The notes under the pieces were generated by a model. The model saw only the letters and a list, made by a program, of their open reading frames with translations. It had not been told where the DNA came from and ran no database searches. From the NCBI GenBank assembly GCA_036365515.1, contig CM070873.1, forward strand, positions 260,373,575 through 260,437,574: DNA of 64,000 nucleotides, given 5' to 3'. How positions within the stretch are numbered: the first letter of the stretch is position 1; every line of letters begins with the position of its first letter. The translations under genes were made by a program, and so were the position numbers. Positions 34,431 through 48,507 of the stretch are shown one piece after another. This DNA is from Torymus aiolomorphi. Taxonomy: Eukaryota > Arthropoda > Insecta > Hymenoptera > Torymidae.

Positions 34431-37042
34431 TGTGTGTGAAGGGAGAAAGAGGAAGAGGTTGTTGTCGTGTACGGATAGACGTGCGAATTTTCATTCTAGC
34501 TATCTATCTATTTTTTTTTTTTATTGTACACACTCATACACATACGAATGCGAGATGAGGAGGGTGTGTAGACTGCGACCAGACTGCACTGCACTGTGCA
34601 CACTTACTCGTTTTTAGAGTGTAAGCGTTTACGCTCGTGAATCTTTTCTTCCCTTCCTTCCTTTTTTTTCGTAGTCATTCGCGCTCATTGTTTATCATTA
34701 TCATCGTCTGCCGGCACTGCGCTCTTTGTCGCGAGAAGGGAGGAGGGAAAAAAGTGCGCGAGTGCGAGGCTGTAACGAGGCAATTACCGTAAGAGCGAAG
34801 ATGAGAGGAAAAAGCGAAACATCGGGCCGCTAATTTTCGAGCGGGGAGTGTGTATGTGTTGTACGACCGACGAAGAAGGGAAGAAGAAGAAAAAAAAACG
34901 TGAAAGAATCGCCCTCGCCTTTTTACTTTTATATGTGTAGTATACGCGTATACGAATGTTTCCGTTTTTCTTTATCGCGCGTGTATATGTACTCGGCGGC
35001 GTCGACAGCGCCGTTTTTACTTAGCGAATTAGCGAACGATCGAACGGAGAACGCTCTCTCTGCACGTATCGCTATACCTTTTTTTCATTTTAGTTAGGTA
35101 GGCGACACAATTTGTTATATGTTATGTACGATATACGTATACGCTAGCTACCTCGGACTCGCGCTCACTTTTTCGATTCCTTTCTCTTTTTCCTTCCTCC
35201 CTCGCTCGCTCTATGTCATTCTTTTTCTCAACCCGTCATTCCTCGTCGTTGTCTCTCGTTGTTACCCGCGCGTTATTCATGTGCGATTGTAGTTATTTTC
35301 CTATCGTTGCGTTAGTTACGATTACTTGCTGCCTCTCCTCCTCCTTCGCCCCCACCTTGCGTGTACTTGCGACACACGCGCGCGCGAGCCAGCAGCTGTT
35401 TTCTTCTTCGTCGTGCAAGAGAGAGAGCGAGAGGCTATCGATGCGGAGTGTGTGCGTGTGCAACTGCTGCTACTGCTGTTGTGCCATTTTTTTTTCTTCT
35501 TTTTTTGGTGCCGCGGTAACCCTTTTGCGAGCTCCGCGTTTCCTGGGTGATATTTTTGTTGATAGAGGGGGGAATGTTTTGTATAGGCTTAAGGGGGGAT
35601 AAATTCGTGCGTCTTCGGGACGATGACTGACTCTGTGTGTAGTTGCTAGGACGCGTGGGTTTGTTGAATTTTTTGTATACTGCGTTGTTAGGTAACGAAT
35701 TTTTTTATAGAATGACGAAAAGTGGTGCCACGTTTAGGGATAGCTATTAGGATATTTAGGTATTTTTGTTACGCGAATGTTTGTATAAAATTCGACTTTT
35801 TGTTACGCCAAAAACGCGTTATGTGATTGGTTGACTTTTGGTTAATTTTTGATACTTAGCTTTTGAAACGTTCGTATCGTATTCATATAATTGAACGCGT
35901 TGTTAATTGTTTTCTTATTTAATTATCGACAGTAGAATCCGCGGCAGACTTCTACTTTAAAACGTAAGATCTTTTTTACCATACTCGTTTTTGTTAATAA
36001 AATTAGCGAAAATCATCGAAACGACGTGCCGAGTACCAAAACGAAATTTCATAACATCCAATTTCATTTTTATTCTACAAAACGAAAAAAAAAAGAAAAA
36101 GAAAAATGAAAAAAAAAACAGCTATATACGCGCGACAACGAGCCGCTCGGCAATATACTTTTTATCATAGCAGCGCAAAAAGCCGGCTGCCTCTCGTCTT
36201 TTAGGTCTTTCCACGCGTGGAGCTAATGAAAGGGTAGCGTCGTCGTAGTCGTCGCCATCGTCGTCCTCGGGCGGCGGTACATAATTTCGCGAAACGCGCC
36301 GCGTCGATGCGCCGAAGAGTATAGCAGCAGCAGCAGCAGCAGCAGCAACGCTCGCACACATACACTCGCGTCCACTCGGCTCTTCATTTTTCGCGTTTTC
36401 TTCTCTCTCTCCCTCGACGTTTTCCCTCGGCCCGCGCTCGCTTTTAAATTGTCGGCCGAGGTAAAGAGAGAGGAAGGGAGGGGAGCAGCGTACGCTCTTA
36501 ACGCGAGTCCGCGAGGTACTTTTTTATGCAGAACGTATTCGCGAAGGAAAAACATCGAGTTCCGTTAACGACTTTTTCTTGCGGGGTAAAAAGAGAGAGG
36601 GGTGGAGGATATATATATATATGTATAATACGTACGTACATACCTACATGTATATGTACGTACACATAGGAAGGAGCGGACGAGCGAGAGGGTGCGCAGG
36701 GCGGGAAAAAAGAAGGAGGCGAGTGAGTGGGTGGGAAAAGCGCACGAGAGAAGGAACCCTTTACCGCTCGCTCTCTCGTATTTTCCTCCCTCTCTTTTTT
36801 TCCCTTTCGCGCAGCACTATACTACTCCCTCTCTCTCTCTCTTTTTTTTCTCCCCTTTATTTCGTCTATATCGAGGATCGAGCGGCCAGCGGCGGCGGCA
36901 GCAGCAGCTCTCCGGGATTCTTTTCCTCGGGATTTTTTCGTAGCGCGTTCGCCGAAGGAGGAATAATTGCTCCCTCTGCGCTCGCGCTTGGAGCTTCCGG
37001 TTGCGAGCGCTGCAACAATGCTGGAATGAAATGTGTAAGGAA

Positions 37043-37051
<9 letters not shown>

Positions 37052-37074
<23 letters not shown>

Positions 37075-37099
37075 GGAATGAAAAAAAGTGCAAAGGCAC

Positions 37100-37130
<31 letters not shown>
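37052..37130. repeat. two neighbouring (GA)n microsatellites
   Basis: GA runs at about 37052-37074 and 37102-37130, separated by 27 bases of purine-rich sequence. Confidence 0.85.
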
Positions 37131-37736
37131 AGCGCACGTAAGACCCGCGCACGCTCCACGCATACATATAGACACACACGCGCGCGTATCGACCGAAAAG
37201 CCTCAGGGCCGTAGAGGAGAGAGAGCAGCAGCGGCAGCAGCGACTACTCGCCGTACGCTGTGTGCCTCGCCTCACCTCGTGTGCTGCTCACTGCGGTGTG
37301 TATACATATGCATGTGTACGCGCGTTCGTATGGAAACGAGGGAGAGAGAGAGAGAGGCGCGGGCGAAAAATACACACACGCGCGTGGTATAGGGAAATAG
37401 GCCATGTTGAGGTTGCGAGTCCTGTCTCTGTGTGGGCGGAAAATCCGCACGCCCGTGCGAGAGATAGAAAAAAGAGCGAGCTGTTTCCATTTGCGTGGCG
37501 AAGCTGCTGCAAGACGAAGTCGTTGGCTTTTCTTTTATATATATATATGTATACGAAAGCTCATCATCGAATGTCCACGCGCGTGTCCGTGCGCACTTTT
37601 TTTATTCGCTCCATAGTATATATACGTACAGATATACTTTTTTCCACCTCTTATTGCTCCTCGTTTTACAAAACTAGTCCTTCGCGCAGTAAGTAACCGT
37701 TCAGAGCAGCGTCGTCGCGTTATTCTCCGGACGCTG

Positions 37737-37957
37737 TATATATATATATATATATATATGATAATAAAAAGAAAAAGAGAACGAGAGGGAGTGCATGATA
37801 ATGCGTATACGAAAGTCCATCCGAGACGCGCGACTACTACTATATACAAAGAGAAAATATAGCCAGCCCCTACTCGCTGCTCGATATTATTATTATTATT
37901 ATTATTATTGTCACCAGCGTCATTATTATTATTATTATTGTTATTATTATTATTATG
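37737..37957. repeat. (TA)n and (TAT)n microsatellite cluster
   Basis: A TA run at about 37737-37760 is followed by ATT/TTA trinucleotide runs at about 37887-37910 and 37923-37957. Confidence 0.85.
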
Positions 37958-38541
37958 TACCGCTGCGAAAATCCAAAGCTCCCGCGCGCACTGCACATTT
38001 TCTCCACATACACACCTACCTATATACATATATACATACATACACCAAATAACGTCGACGTCTTACGTAACCCCGGCGGCGGCGCGATGAGATTCATCCG
38101 CAGAGAGAGAGACTGCGCGCGTACAAATACAGCACGTATACGTAAGAAGAGAGTACGTAGAGAGTATATGCATAGGAGTTCATTTTTAGTCTTGTATACT
38201 TGCGTTTCGTCGCCGAAAAAGCGCGCTTGTACAGAGGTGTGCCGAGAGAGGTGAGGGAGAGAGAGAGAGAGAGAAAATATATGCGTATACATGGGTCTCT
38301 CTCTCTCTGTGACTCTCGTCTCTCGGATGAGCTTGGCTGCTCGCGCGCGTGTTCTTTGTACGATAGTTTGATAAGACAGCCGCCGACGATACGATCGAGA
38401 GATAGAAGAAAGAAGACGAAGAAGGAGAAAAGGAACTCGAAGAGACAACGACACTTATGCATTTAGTTTGCGTCTAGTTTATACCGTGTATAGAAGCACT
38501 GTTGAACAACCGTGTGTAGATGCATGCGTGAGTGAGTGCAA

Positions 38542-38549
<8 letters not shown>

Positions 38550-38602
<53 letters not shown>
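38550..38602. repeat. (GA)n microsatellite
   Basis: GA run of about 53 bases, the longest GA tract on this strand. Confidence 0.9.
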
Positions 38603-38606
<4 letters not shown>

Positions 38607-40732
38607 TCGCGCTTGGTGCCCCTTCGGTCTACGGGCCTGATCTCCGTCGCCGAGCGCGTGCACCTATATACATATATACATATACTTACGCAGCGTCTGT
38701 GTGTGTATGTGTGCGAGTGAGCGCGTTGCCGCGTTCGTTCGTTCGTTCGTTCGCGAGCGTTGCACACAGCGCAGAGCAGCAGGAGCACAGCAGTGGCAGC
38801 GGCAACGCATTTATGTAACTGACAATGAGATAATGTTACGATGCGCGATCGATGCGGAATGCCGAATAGAGTTCTCTCTCTCTTCGCGCAAGACGCGTAT
38901 ATATATACTCGTGCGTCACACAAAAAGAGCGAGTGAATTTACATGTGCGTAGATGCAGCGAGTGAGTGTAAATAACGAGAGAGAGAGAGAGAGAGGAGAG
39001 GAGTATCCGAGAAAAAATGCGTATATATGGCATGTATATGTGCATGTGTGGATAACGCGAGCAACGAAGCAGTGACGCTGTGTGCCCGTATGATACACAT
39101 GCGCGAGAAAGTCGGGCATTGCGCGCGCGATGTCTGTCTATCTGTGTGTGTATACCCCTTCCTCTCTGTCCGGCTACTCCGAATCTGTGTATGTGTGTGG
39201 GTGTGCGACACTACGACGACAATGATGATGATGATGATTATGATGATTATGCGTAATATATACATAGCGAATTTCGCCCGGACGCGCTGGTCGAGACTTT
39301 TGATTCTTCATCATTTTTTTTTTTTTTTTTTTATTTTAATGTCTCTGATTTTCGCTCATTGAATTTCCTTATACCGTCTCGCGTATATAATTGTAATTTG
39401 CATTGTAAATAAACGACGCACTATTCTCACGGCGATACTGCGAAGATACCGACGATGTGTACATGTAAATATAAAAAAAAACATGAAAAATGTTTGTTAA
39501 ATATAGAATATGTTACGTTTTCTAAGAAAAGCCCCGACGAGTCTTATCATTGACTTCTTGCTTTCCCACGCTTATATATTCCCGTTCCTTAATTTCCCAA
39601 TGGAAAGTCCATGTAAATTTTGTTTGGATTTTATTTTTTTTTCCTATTGAAGATTCTTATGATGATATTTTTTATTAAATACTTTTAATTTCAATAATAT
39701 CCGTTTAATTATTTATTGAAAATATTTCTTTTCGAAAATGTTATTATATTGTTACTCTATTATTCCTTTACTTGCACATAAAATCACATTTTTATCTTTC
39801 ACGTTTTATTTTTAATTAAAAAATCTATATTATTACATTATTAAATTTATGTTTATAGTAATATTTATATATTTTTAGTATATATTTATACTATGATTAT
39901 CATACAATTCTCTCATGATAAATCTGCAACGTAAATAAAATCTAATGTCTGCGAATATTCATCTCAACGTGAATCTAAAAAGTTACAAAAAACTATGTGG
40001 AAATTAAGTGATAATATTTTTAGTTGTTATCTTTTTTTCGACTAAGTGAATATTAAAATGGCAGATAAAAATTCAAATTCAAAATATTTATTGAATCCAA
40101 CAAGACTTGTAGAATATTACATTTCCACTCGATCGTTATTGTAATAACTTTGTAAAAGGACTCTTAGTTCATTTAAGTAATAAATAAATAAATACAGTAT
40201 GAATTCTTTTCGAATTCTGCCAAAAGTATTCCTAAAGAATTTACAAAATTGTGTTCATTATGAATTTTTTGAAAATATTTGCTGTCTGGGCTAGGGAGTT
40301 TCCATAAAATTTATACGAAACAATTTAAATTTAGCACATAATCAAGTATTGATAATAACCACTGCCAAACTTCACTTCTATACGATGTAAAACATAGCAC
40401 TCGTCTAACATAGAGCCATTAATTACTATAAAAGTTCTATTTACCTACACAAAAGCACTCACGTACTTCCAAGAACGAAGTAATCAAAATAATGCACGAA
40501 ATAAAAATATTTTTTCTCGATATAACATATCTACTCTCGCTATCGGTCTTGCAGTCGGCCGTTATTTTTTCCTCGCTCATGCCGACTCTCGCTCGCTCGA
40601 CTTTCGTGCGATGAAGAAGACTCTATATATATATATACATGCAGAGAGAACCAGCGGAATTACGTAAGGTCCGGTCGATCGTGCACGCGCCTTTTTGCGA
40701 AATTTTTTGTTATCTCTTGATTACACGTCTGC

Positions 40733-40865
<133 letters not shown>

Positions 40866-40990
40866 ACACACTAACTTTCCTTATGTACGTTCGTACGTCT
40901 CTATATACTTCGCGCTCCTCCTCATTGGATAGCCAGACTCCTTGCGCTCTTTTTTTGCGCATACGAGCTAAAACTATATCGGCTAGACGT

Positions 40991-40992
<2 letters not shown>

Positions 40993-41050
<58 letters not shown>
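40993..41050. repeat. (CT)n microsatellite
   Basis: Uninterrupted CT run of about 58 bases, only 120 bases after the long CA tract. Confidence 0.95.
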
Positions 41051-41059
<9 letters not shown>

Positions 41060-41713
41060 CTTGCTGCTACTGCTGCTGAAACGGCGTTTTTTTCGGGGAG
41101 CGCGCGCGTTTTCGCTCCCTTTTTGCCGCGGTATACGCTACTGCGGCGGTATATATAGTGTGTATAGAGTCCGTCGTAAAACAGAAGATTCAATAATTTT
41201 AGTTGGGCTTTTGACGAGAGCCTGAAAAAGTTTACTGAGGATTTACTCGATCTATATGGTGGGTATTTGTCGGAAAGTGTATATGATTTCTGAGAATATT
41301 TTTAAGTGCATGTATGGAGATTGCAAAGTAATAAATAAACAATTTTTTTTTTTCTTATTATTATTATTACATAAAAATGTTAATAAGATTAATATTATTG
41401 TTAATTCTGGAGCACATGATAGACTGGTTAATACTAAGAAGTGACAAGGACACCTATATCATCATATAGAAATATTCATTCATTTTAATCATCAGTGTAA
41501 AAAATATTTGACCAGGAGAGCAAATTTAAAATATCTTTTTAAGCATTTCTAATCCTAACATTTTTTTCTAAAGATTCAATATTTGCGCTCTGATATACAA
41601 ATATCAACCAATACCCCGTTCTTAATAAATACGAATATACGCCATTGAAGTGTCGCACAATGCCGCTTCCCTGCACTTTCCAAGTAACTCCCGATTTTTC
41701 ACGATTAATCTCG

Positions 41714-41731
41714 CCCCCCCCCCCCCCCCCC
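41714..41731. repeat. poly-C tract of 18
   Basis: Homopolymer of 18 C, the longest C run in the window; such a run is prone to length error in sequencing. Confidence 0.85.
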
Positions 41732-44700
41732 GTGTGCGCAACCCTTACATTATACCTATACATACGAATAGAAATAGTTTAGATTTTAAACCGTGCGCCA
41801 AAAGGGGGAAGAAAGGACGCGAGCCTTCACTCACGAAAAAGAAGGGGGGAGGAGGAAGAGGAGAGGAGGCGAAGAAGAAGAAGAAGAAGGTGGAGAGGAC
41901 TCGACAGCGAGTGAGTGAAAGACGGATTTTTTCCTTCCTCACTCACTCTTTCTCTCTCTCTCTCCTGCACACTCGCGCGCTCGCGCAGGCGAAAAAAGGC
42001 CGGCGTGCATTACTGGCGCAGAATAGATTCGAAGGATCCACGGAATTCCTTCCATCGAAAGCCCGTCCTCCGTATACATACGCTGCTCTTCTCTCGTTCG
42101 CTCTTTCTCTCCCCTTCTTTCCGCCAGAAGAATGCCCGAGGTTCAGGTGACCGAATTCAATGGGTTTTTGTGCGCACTCGAGGAAAAAAGCCAGCCAGCG
42201 CGCGCGAGAGAGAGAGAGAGGGAGAGAGAGAGAAGGCTTTTGACGTGCGGGCCAAAGGACGAGAAAGAGAGGGAGATCCGAGCGGAGCCAAGCTAAATTC
42301 ATTTCGGCTCCGGCGCGCTTGCAGCCAAGGTTGCCAGAGCGAGAGAAAGAGCGAGAGAGAGAGAGAGAGAAGGAAGAAGACAAAGGGACTACCGGGCGAG
42401 CGAGGGGCAGCGAAGGTGTGTAACAGGTACGAGAGGGGAGAAAGAGAGAGAGAGAGAGGGAGAGACTCGACTGGGTTCGATGGCCCGATTCAGGTAAGAC
42501 GCGCCCGTGGAAATCGGATTGACAAACGCACAAAAAAAGGAGAGGCTTTCGGGCGCCCCATACGCGCACTCTCTTTCTTTCTCTCTCACACACAAGCACA
42601 CCGAAAACCTGTTTGCCAGAGCTACACGCACGATGACTCCCTTTTCCCCCCGCGTGTGCGTGTAACATAATGTGCGCGCGGGTGCGCAGAGGCTGAGAAA
42701 AAATTTTTTCGAAAAATGTGTCGCCGTATGCAGCAGCAGCGCACTTTTGTGTAAGTCGATACGAGAGGAGGTAGAAGTGACGTCCGGTGTCTCTCTGTGT
42801 ATACGCGCACGACCACCGGCTGAGCGAAATTTTAGTTACATGAGAAAAACGGTTGTTTAGGCGCAGGGGTGAGCTCCCTGTGTGTATATGTGTGTGGGTG
42901 GGTGGGTGGGGAGGAGGGGCGAAAATTGCAAGGGAATGTGAGAAAGGGGTGAGGAGAAAAGGGTATGCGGTGAGGAATTTTTTCGCACGCTGCGTAACGG
43001 GCTTTGATGAATGAATTTTACTATTTTATTCGGTAGGGTGGATTTGTTGATACAGGGACATTTTATAAGGTAAGTGAAAAAAATGAAATAGTACGATGGT
43101 GCTGGGAAAATATTAGAGCGCACATGTACGTATAACATCGCAGTTTTACATAAAGATTTCTAAATAGAATGGTCGTAATTTTCTAGGCAAGTATTTACTA
43201 CTCTCTAATAACTGTAATATCTCGAGCACCGTATGGATCTTTCAAAAATGCATTTACAACTTTTTACCCATATATTATCCAATAAGCAAAACCGTACACA
43301 TTGAATTAGATATTTAGCTAAAACCCATAAAAATGATGGTTAATATGCCAGCGTGAAAAAAAAACAATGCATGATCCGCTTTGCCAAACGGCTAAATTTT
43401 TACAACAAACGAATAAAAACTTTTTATACATACGCTACTCTTCGTGTACACATACATACATACGAAAGCTCGCGCGCAGGCATTGCGCGGCGATTTAAGT
43501 TATATTTTTTTTTTCGCGCCGCACGCACAGCCGCCCATAAATGTAAAGTTTTATGAAATAAGAATTTCTATGCGGCGCGAGGAAAAAAAAGGCGTGCGCC
43601 AGCGAAATAGTATATCCCTCTTTTCCTCTCTCTCTCGGTTCAGGACGCAGACTATATATAATAACGATATATACACTTTTACGATTTTGCAAACACAGGG
43701 CAATAAAAAGTCTTGCACGCGCGCGCAGGCACGCGTGTGTATACATTTTTCTCCCGTATATATTGTTTTAACTGTTATAGGAAATGTAAAAATCCCTCCC
43801 CTCCCCACCCGACTATATATACACGCATCTAAACTATATATCGTCGCACGCGAGCGTAAGGCGCAATATTCTATCGCCTATCAAAAGCGCATATATATCT
43901 CCCCTCGCTCACAAACACGCGACGTAACGATTGAAAAATAAAACGCATCCTCTCGCGAATTCGGAAAAAGTGAATTCGCCTGCTGCACAGGCGCGCCTCG
44001 TGCAGCCGCTTTCTTATATAACGGCCGCGCCTCTGGCGGCCTTGAAATCTGTTTAGCTCTAGCGCGAGCGTGAGCGAGGCGATCGCGAATTCATGATTCA
44101 GAAACGAACAGGAGTGATTCATCGGCGAGTCCTACGTGTGCGCGCGTGGACGACGGGTTGGTTGGTTGCTTGGTTGGCATATAGTGAGCGCGGCGGCGTG
44201 CGTTCGAATTTCGCAAATTTGCATCGAACAATGGGGGAAAGGAGGAGGGAGCGTGTGTGCGATGCGGTCATCGCTAAAAATACAATATATTATCAGTATG
44301 TTATCTGATTTAATTGGGTCGTCTGTAGGCGGGGTCTTTTTTTCTTTCCCGTCGTCTTGCGGGGACTGATTTTACCTTGTAAAGTGTGTTGTATGCGAAG
44401 GATGGATGCGGTGGGACGGTATAATAAAAGAGTCATATCTATTTTTAATGATTTCTATTCTGTTTTTTCCATAAGCTCGTGGATTGGATATTCTTTGTAA
44501 AAGTTCGTTGTCCTTTGGTTCGTTATTATTCTATCGGTATGCATGTTAATTCAGTCGCATTTATATATATATTAATCAATAGATACAAGTTAAAAATATA
44601 CAACTGCGCAGAATAATACAAGTTATTTTACGATTGACAATTTCATTAACATGTGCATTCATTATAAAACACCTCTCACTTCCTTATATTCTTTTCCTCC

Positions 44701-47700
44701 GTTATAAAACCGTTCCCACGATATATCCAAACCCCCTCCAAAATATTCGCAAATATTTCTCTCAAAAACGACGACCGCAGCTCCGAAAAGGCGTGCCGAC
44801 GCCCTCGGTAGAATTAGAATCTCCCGAAGGTCGAAAGGAGCCCGACGAGCGAATGTATAGTGCACCCCCACACCCCCGCAGTGGCAGGCAGGCAGGCAGG
44901 CACCGGCGCCGTCGAACCTATACTCCTCTCTTTCTCTCCCTCTACACCGCGTGTACTTTGCGCGTAGATACACACGTATACATATACACACTGCTTCTGC
45001 CCTCTCTCTCTTTCCCTTTATTTTTCTTTCCTCCTCCTCCTCCTCCGGCGACGGCAACGTCCACCACGGCTGCGGCGCGCGGGCGCGTGTTTTTTCTTTA
45101 CTACCGAGCGCCGTCGCACGCGCGAGAGCAGAGAGAAAAATTCTATTCCTCGACTTGGCGTTCTTCGGGCGAATAAACAAGAGAGAGAGAAAGAGAGAGA
45201 GAGAGAGAAACAATTTTGCAATTCTTATTTATTCATGCACATCTGCGTATGTGTGTATGCGAACGACTTTTTGCGCGAACTTATATAACGGTGCCTGTGT
45301 ATACTTTGGCTGTGTGTGTGTATGTGTGTAATATGCAAAAAATGCAAATGGACGAACGTCGGAGTGAGTATAAACAATTCGCAAGAGCTAAGTTTTTCAG
45401 GTATACCGGGGCGGAGGAGTGTTTTTCTTGCGCGAGGGAACGAGGGGGTTGAAGTGTGCTGGACGAGGGAAGGAGAGAGAGGGAAAATGCGTCTGGAGGC
45501 ATCGAGCGCGATGAATATTTTGAGGAGGACAAGGCAGCCGCGTGCGTCGAATAATTTAATTTTTTTTAATCACTCGTGTATAGCCCTCGGTCGATTGAAA
45601 TAAGTTTACAATTCCGTTAAAATTATTATTAATTTTGAGAGATAAATTAAAAATTCTCTTTAATTAATTAAATTCGAGCTTGAAATTTTCGCTAAAGACA
45701 CGCACTCTGATGAATTTCGCAAAGATAAATGAGAACGCTACAATTAATTCATATTATTATAATTAAAATGCCGGAGATAAGAAGTCTTTAATAATTCCCA
45801 CGAATTTTTCAACATCAGCGAAACTTCAATCTATTTCCGTACACATACACACACACACGACGGTCATTACGTAACAGCGACACGTCCAAAGAATTAATCT
45901 CCAGCGGGCATCACCAGCCATCCAAAATTTCCATTACCCAATGCGCAGTGCTTCGGGCATTACTTCACCGCCACCCCTCGCATCGACAAAAATCCAGCCC
46001 ACTATAAAAACCCTACTTCACTCACTCCCCCCCTCGTATTTTCCATTTTCAACAAAAGCGAGGAAAAAACACAGAACCCGCCAGCCTCTCCCAGACTACA
46101 GCCAACTTGTTTTCTGTGCAAAAAAAAAAAATCCTCCTATACACTATACTCCTGGCGCGCGCGCTCGGTAGCAAAAAGGAAGAAGACAAGTCTTGCGCTG
46201 CAAGAAAGTGCGGAAAAAGAAAGAGAAGGTGTATATACCCATGGAACCTGAGGAAAAAATCCTCCGAGAGCTAGAGTTCAATACGCGCGCGATTTTTTCC
46301 AAACGCAGCGTCAAAACCCGCGTCTTCTTCGTTTGCATGTCCTAAGCGTCGGCGAGGATTTCGCAAAGAGGAGCGCACGAAATATTGGGAGAGAGAGAGA
46401 GTGGGCCTCGGCTCTGCGCTGGCAAAAAACGTTAAAGCGGCAGCGGGAGAGAAAAAAAAGTGTACACACATACATATATACGCGTATACGCAGGTTCTCT
46501 TCCGTCCGCTGCGTGCGAGACTGCGATGTGTACGTACGGGGGTCTTCGGTACATTTTTGTGCATCTTCCGCTGCTCGCGCGCGCCTGGCCCTCCCTCCTT
46601 TTTCCTCTTCCTTTTCTCCCCCTCCCCCTCTAGAGCGCGGGCAACGTCGACGGCGGCGGCCGGGCCCCGTGCCAGGCCGCGCGCGCGCTCGTCGCTTTTT
46701 TACTATTTTTTTCAACATTTTCTTTTCTCCAATGCCTTAAAATGCAAAAATAAACGAGAGCCCCGCGCCCGGACGGCGAAACTCCTGTCGCAGCCCGCTA
46801 CCTTCGAAATTTTCTCTAATTTCACCCGCCGGCCCGAAAAACAAAATTTCTCTCTGGATAACTGCTCAGCCTCGTTCTCCACCTAATCAGAGATAAATTT
46901 TTCATTAAAAAGCCGCGTAAAAAATGCCAGAGCCCGGGGAAGCTCGGCAGTACGGGACAATACTTGAGCGGGCGGACGCACGAAGCTATCGTCTCGGCGT
47001 ACACTGTGCGCGCCGAGCGAGCGCTGGCTGTGTGCCGCCGCCGCCGGTGCCGCCACTGCCCCACCCGCCGCCGTTGCTCTCTCTCTCCTCTCTCTCTCTC
47101 CTCTCTCTCTCTCTCCTCTCTCTCTGTCTCTCGTACTACCTCCGCCTCCGCTCCGCACACACGCAACTCTCCTCTCGCTCGCTCGCACACACTCGAGCGA
47201 GAGAGAGAGAGAGAGAGAGAGACCAGGCCAGGCCGGGCGCGCGCGCTCGCTATATACACTCCTCTCTCGCTCGCTCTCCCCCTCGTCGAGTTTCGCGGCG
47301 GACGGCAGAACTGTTGTCCCGCTGCGATTGCGTTGGTAGGATTGGAATAGAGCTAAGGTTTGGATTTTCGGGGGTTTTTCGAAAATTTAAGGTTTCGGAG
47401 TGAACGGGGAGGCGAGTGGTGGCGAAAAAGTTGGGTTAAAGGGGTTGAAGCGGGTGGGAACGAGCGAGGACGATATCGTGTCCTGGACAAGACTTTGCCG
47501 GCGCGCGGGGCTTCGGCCCCTCTTATTCTCTCTCTCACTCGCTCGCTCTTACCCGCTCTCTCCCTCTCTATCTATCTACCCAGCTGGCTGTCCGTCTCTC
47601 TTGCTCGCTCCTGCACTCTCTCGCTCCCTCTCTATCTGTCTATCTATTTAGCCGGCGCTATCTATCTCGTTCCCTCTCTCGCGAGCGCGCTCGGCGGCTG

Positions 47701-47735
47701 CTTCCCTTTTTTGCCCTCCTCTCTCTCTTTCCCTC

Positions 47736-47751
47736 TCTCACTCTCTCTCTC

Positions 47752-47787
<36 letters not shown>
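47736..47787. repeat. interrupted (CT)n microsatellite
   Basis: CT run of about 52 bases with single interruptions, within a longer pyrimidine-rich block from about 47524. Confidence 0.85.
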
Positions 47788-48419
47788 GGGCGCTTTATTC
47801 GTCGCGAAACTTTTTACGTTGTGTATATTAAAGGGAACGTACCAACGTGTGCCGTGTCGTTGAAGCAGATACCGCGAAATTAAAGGAGATCTGCCCGCGG
47901 CAGCTCCTGTCTCTCTCTCTCTTCCTCTATGTATAGATGTATACATGTATATATGCGCGTAGCATATAGATGTATTATACGCACCTATTGGACGTATGCA
48001 GTGGACGGTCCGAAATTATCGGAGAGCCCGACGGAGGCTGCATATCAACGTGTGTGCGTGTGTACGTGGGGAGCGAGAAGGGACTTGAAGGGGAAGGGTT
48101 TTTGCGAGGAGCGCGCTTTTTTCGAGATTCCTCGGCGGAGGAGAGGCGGCGCGCATCGCGCGGGTTAAAGGGGCTGGAACGGTCTGCGAGATTTTGCGAA
48201 TTCGACGCGGGGTCTAAAGCGAAAATTTCGAAAATTATATGGTGGTAAGAACGGTCGAAAAGTTTTTTTTTCCTTTTAACGCGCGATATGATATATGAAG
48301 GTACACGTGGCCGTATAGTTGCGAAATTAAATCTCGAGATTAGTTTACCCGGGGACCGGAATTTTTGTTTGCTCGCCGCAAGATTCCAAACGGACGTATA
48401 TTAGATTTGGGTCTACCGG

Positions 48420-48421
<2 letters not shown>

Positions 48422-48504
<83 letters not shown>
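48422..48504. repeat. (CT)n microsatellite, 83 bp
   Basis: The longest CT tract in the window; uninterrupted. Confidence 0.95.

Positions 48505-48507
<3 letters not shown>

Larger units (their letters stand above)
34024..39413 (+). other. CpG- and microsatellite-rich block, candidate terminal exon of an unknown transcript
   Basis: The block starts at a strong acceptor (34023) and ends at TGTAAATAAA (AATAAA at 39408-39413), after which the DNA becomes AT-rich. Near its start a 54-codon frame opens at ATG 34035 in a GCCATGG context and stops at 34197-34199; the peptide is Ser/Arg-rich and has no family I recognise. The rest is GT, GA, TA and trinucleotide repeats without coding character. It could be a long non-coding RNA end or a long 3' UTR. 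It could also simply be repetitive intergenic DNA. Confidence 0.25.
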
